From an uncultured Mycoplasmatota bacterium (GTDB taxonomy: Bacteria > Bacillota_I > Bacilli_A > RF39 > UBA660): a stretch of DNA of 24,324 nt. Within the stretch, counting starts at the first letter, position 1; every line of letters starts with the position of its first letter. Position numbers and translations under genes: made by a program. Below the pieces are notes generated by a model, which did not search any database, was not told the DNA's origin, and worked only from the letters and a program-made list of their open reading frames with translations. Below, piece after piece: positions 24,272-24,324 of the stretch. The stretch is taken from contig CAMMKE010000010.1 in NCBI GenBank assembly GCA_946497375.1, forward strand, positions 1 through 24,324, read 5' to 3'.

Positions 24272-24324
24272 TAATGCTTTATAATTATTTTCTTTATCAA
24301 AATAATAGTAGTTACCATTTACTT
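23894..24324 (-). CDS. wall-binding repeat protein, 3' end only
   Basis: The frame is open from the stop at 23894-23896 to the window edge, so this is the C-terminus (about 142 residues) of a longer protein whose start lies outside. The visible part is choline/glucan-binding-type repeat: it enters at VNGNYYYFDKENNYKAL, then a full last unit beginning SGWNTIDGLRYYFDP and ending NGIDYYFDETTYKAV. That ending closely matches the end of the 2056-residue protein (NGINYYFDETTYKNIL), so the two share a C-terminal architecture. An ATG at 24148 is only an internal Met. The N-terminal enzymatic or adhesive domain is unknown. Confidence 0.88.
   Translation of the reverse strand, partial: VNGNYYYFDKENNYKALSGWNTIDGLRYYFDPITKTRYQGIHNVDGKNYFFGITKGKVMYGFINYNGDTYYTDPKTGELATGITIINEKPYFFGISKFKLQKGLIGYNGDYYYSNSEGILQTGPITINGIDYYFDETTYKAV

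Noticed and set aside
15069..24324. Naming the repeat proteins as choline-binding proteins
   Set aside because: The repeat pattern fits both choline- and glucan-binding families, and no choline incorporation gene is visible, so the ligand is left open.

Overview
This is a very AT-rich window that uses the standard bacterial code (TGA serves as a real stop, for example at 7545-7547 and 13753-13755). It has Shine-Dalgarno sites of the AGGAGG type, wall teichoic acid genes, choline/glucan-binding-like wall repeats and a BspA-type leucine-rich repeat protein. Together these point to a low-GC Gram-positive (Bacillota), probably a host-associated or gut lineage. The species cannot be named from the sequence. 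Every convincing gene lies on the minus strand, so transcription runs from high to low coordinates.

Layout in transcription order. (1) 23894-24324: the 3' end of a wall-binding repeat protein whose 5' part lies outside the window, ended by a hairpin terminator. (2) 23766-15069: a surface-protein unit. It encodes a 2056-residue secreted protein (transglutaminase-like domain, BspA-type LRR, several Ig-like domains, an internal dockerin-like EF-hand pair, four 126-residue wall-binding units) and, 34 bp later, an 830-residue secreted C39-like peptidase with the same repeats. A near-consensus promoter is built into the preceding terminator, and a strong terminator closes the unit. (3) 15009-13328: a CDP-glycerol glycerophosphotransferase-family enzyme and a TagD-like cytidylyltransferase, overlapping by GTGA. 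(4) 13263-11668: a TagG/TagH ABC exporter with its own promoter and terminator. (5) 11558 to about 3052: a tight run of six genes behind a clear promoter: a GT32-GT4 fusion, a degenerate GT-B-GT2 fusion, a 59-residue coiled-coil protein, a GT4 enzyme and two overlapping DUF6020-type membrane proteins. (6) 2960-449: an acyltransferase-3 protein, a membrane-anchored GT2 and a 99-residue hydrophobic protein, each set apart by small gaps with possible promoters. (7) 392-71: a decayed acyltransferase-3 pseudogene recovered by reading through stops, then an inverted repeat at the window edge.

How the genes may work together (inference): units 3 and 4 supply an activated polyol phosphate, polymerise or prime it, and export a teichoic-acid-like polymer. 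Units 5 and 6 add sugars inside the cell (soluble GTs) and outside it (lipid-phosphate-sugar synthase plus GT-C-like membrane proteins), plus acyl groups. The repeat proteins of units 1 and 2 are secreted and probably held on the wall by their aromatic repeats, possibly by binding the polymer made next door. The most unusual points are the pseudo-GT-B/GT2 fusion, the stand-alone 59-residue module that matches the tail of the glycerophosphotransferase, the nested terminator/promoter, and the mosaic 378-bp repeats shared by three neighbouring genes.
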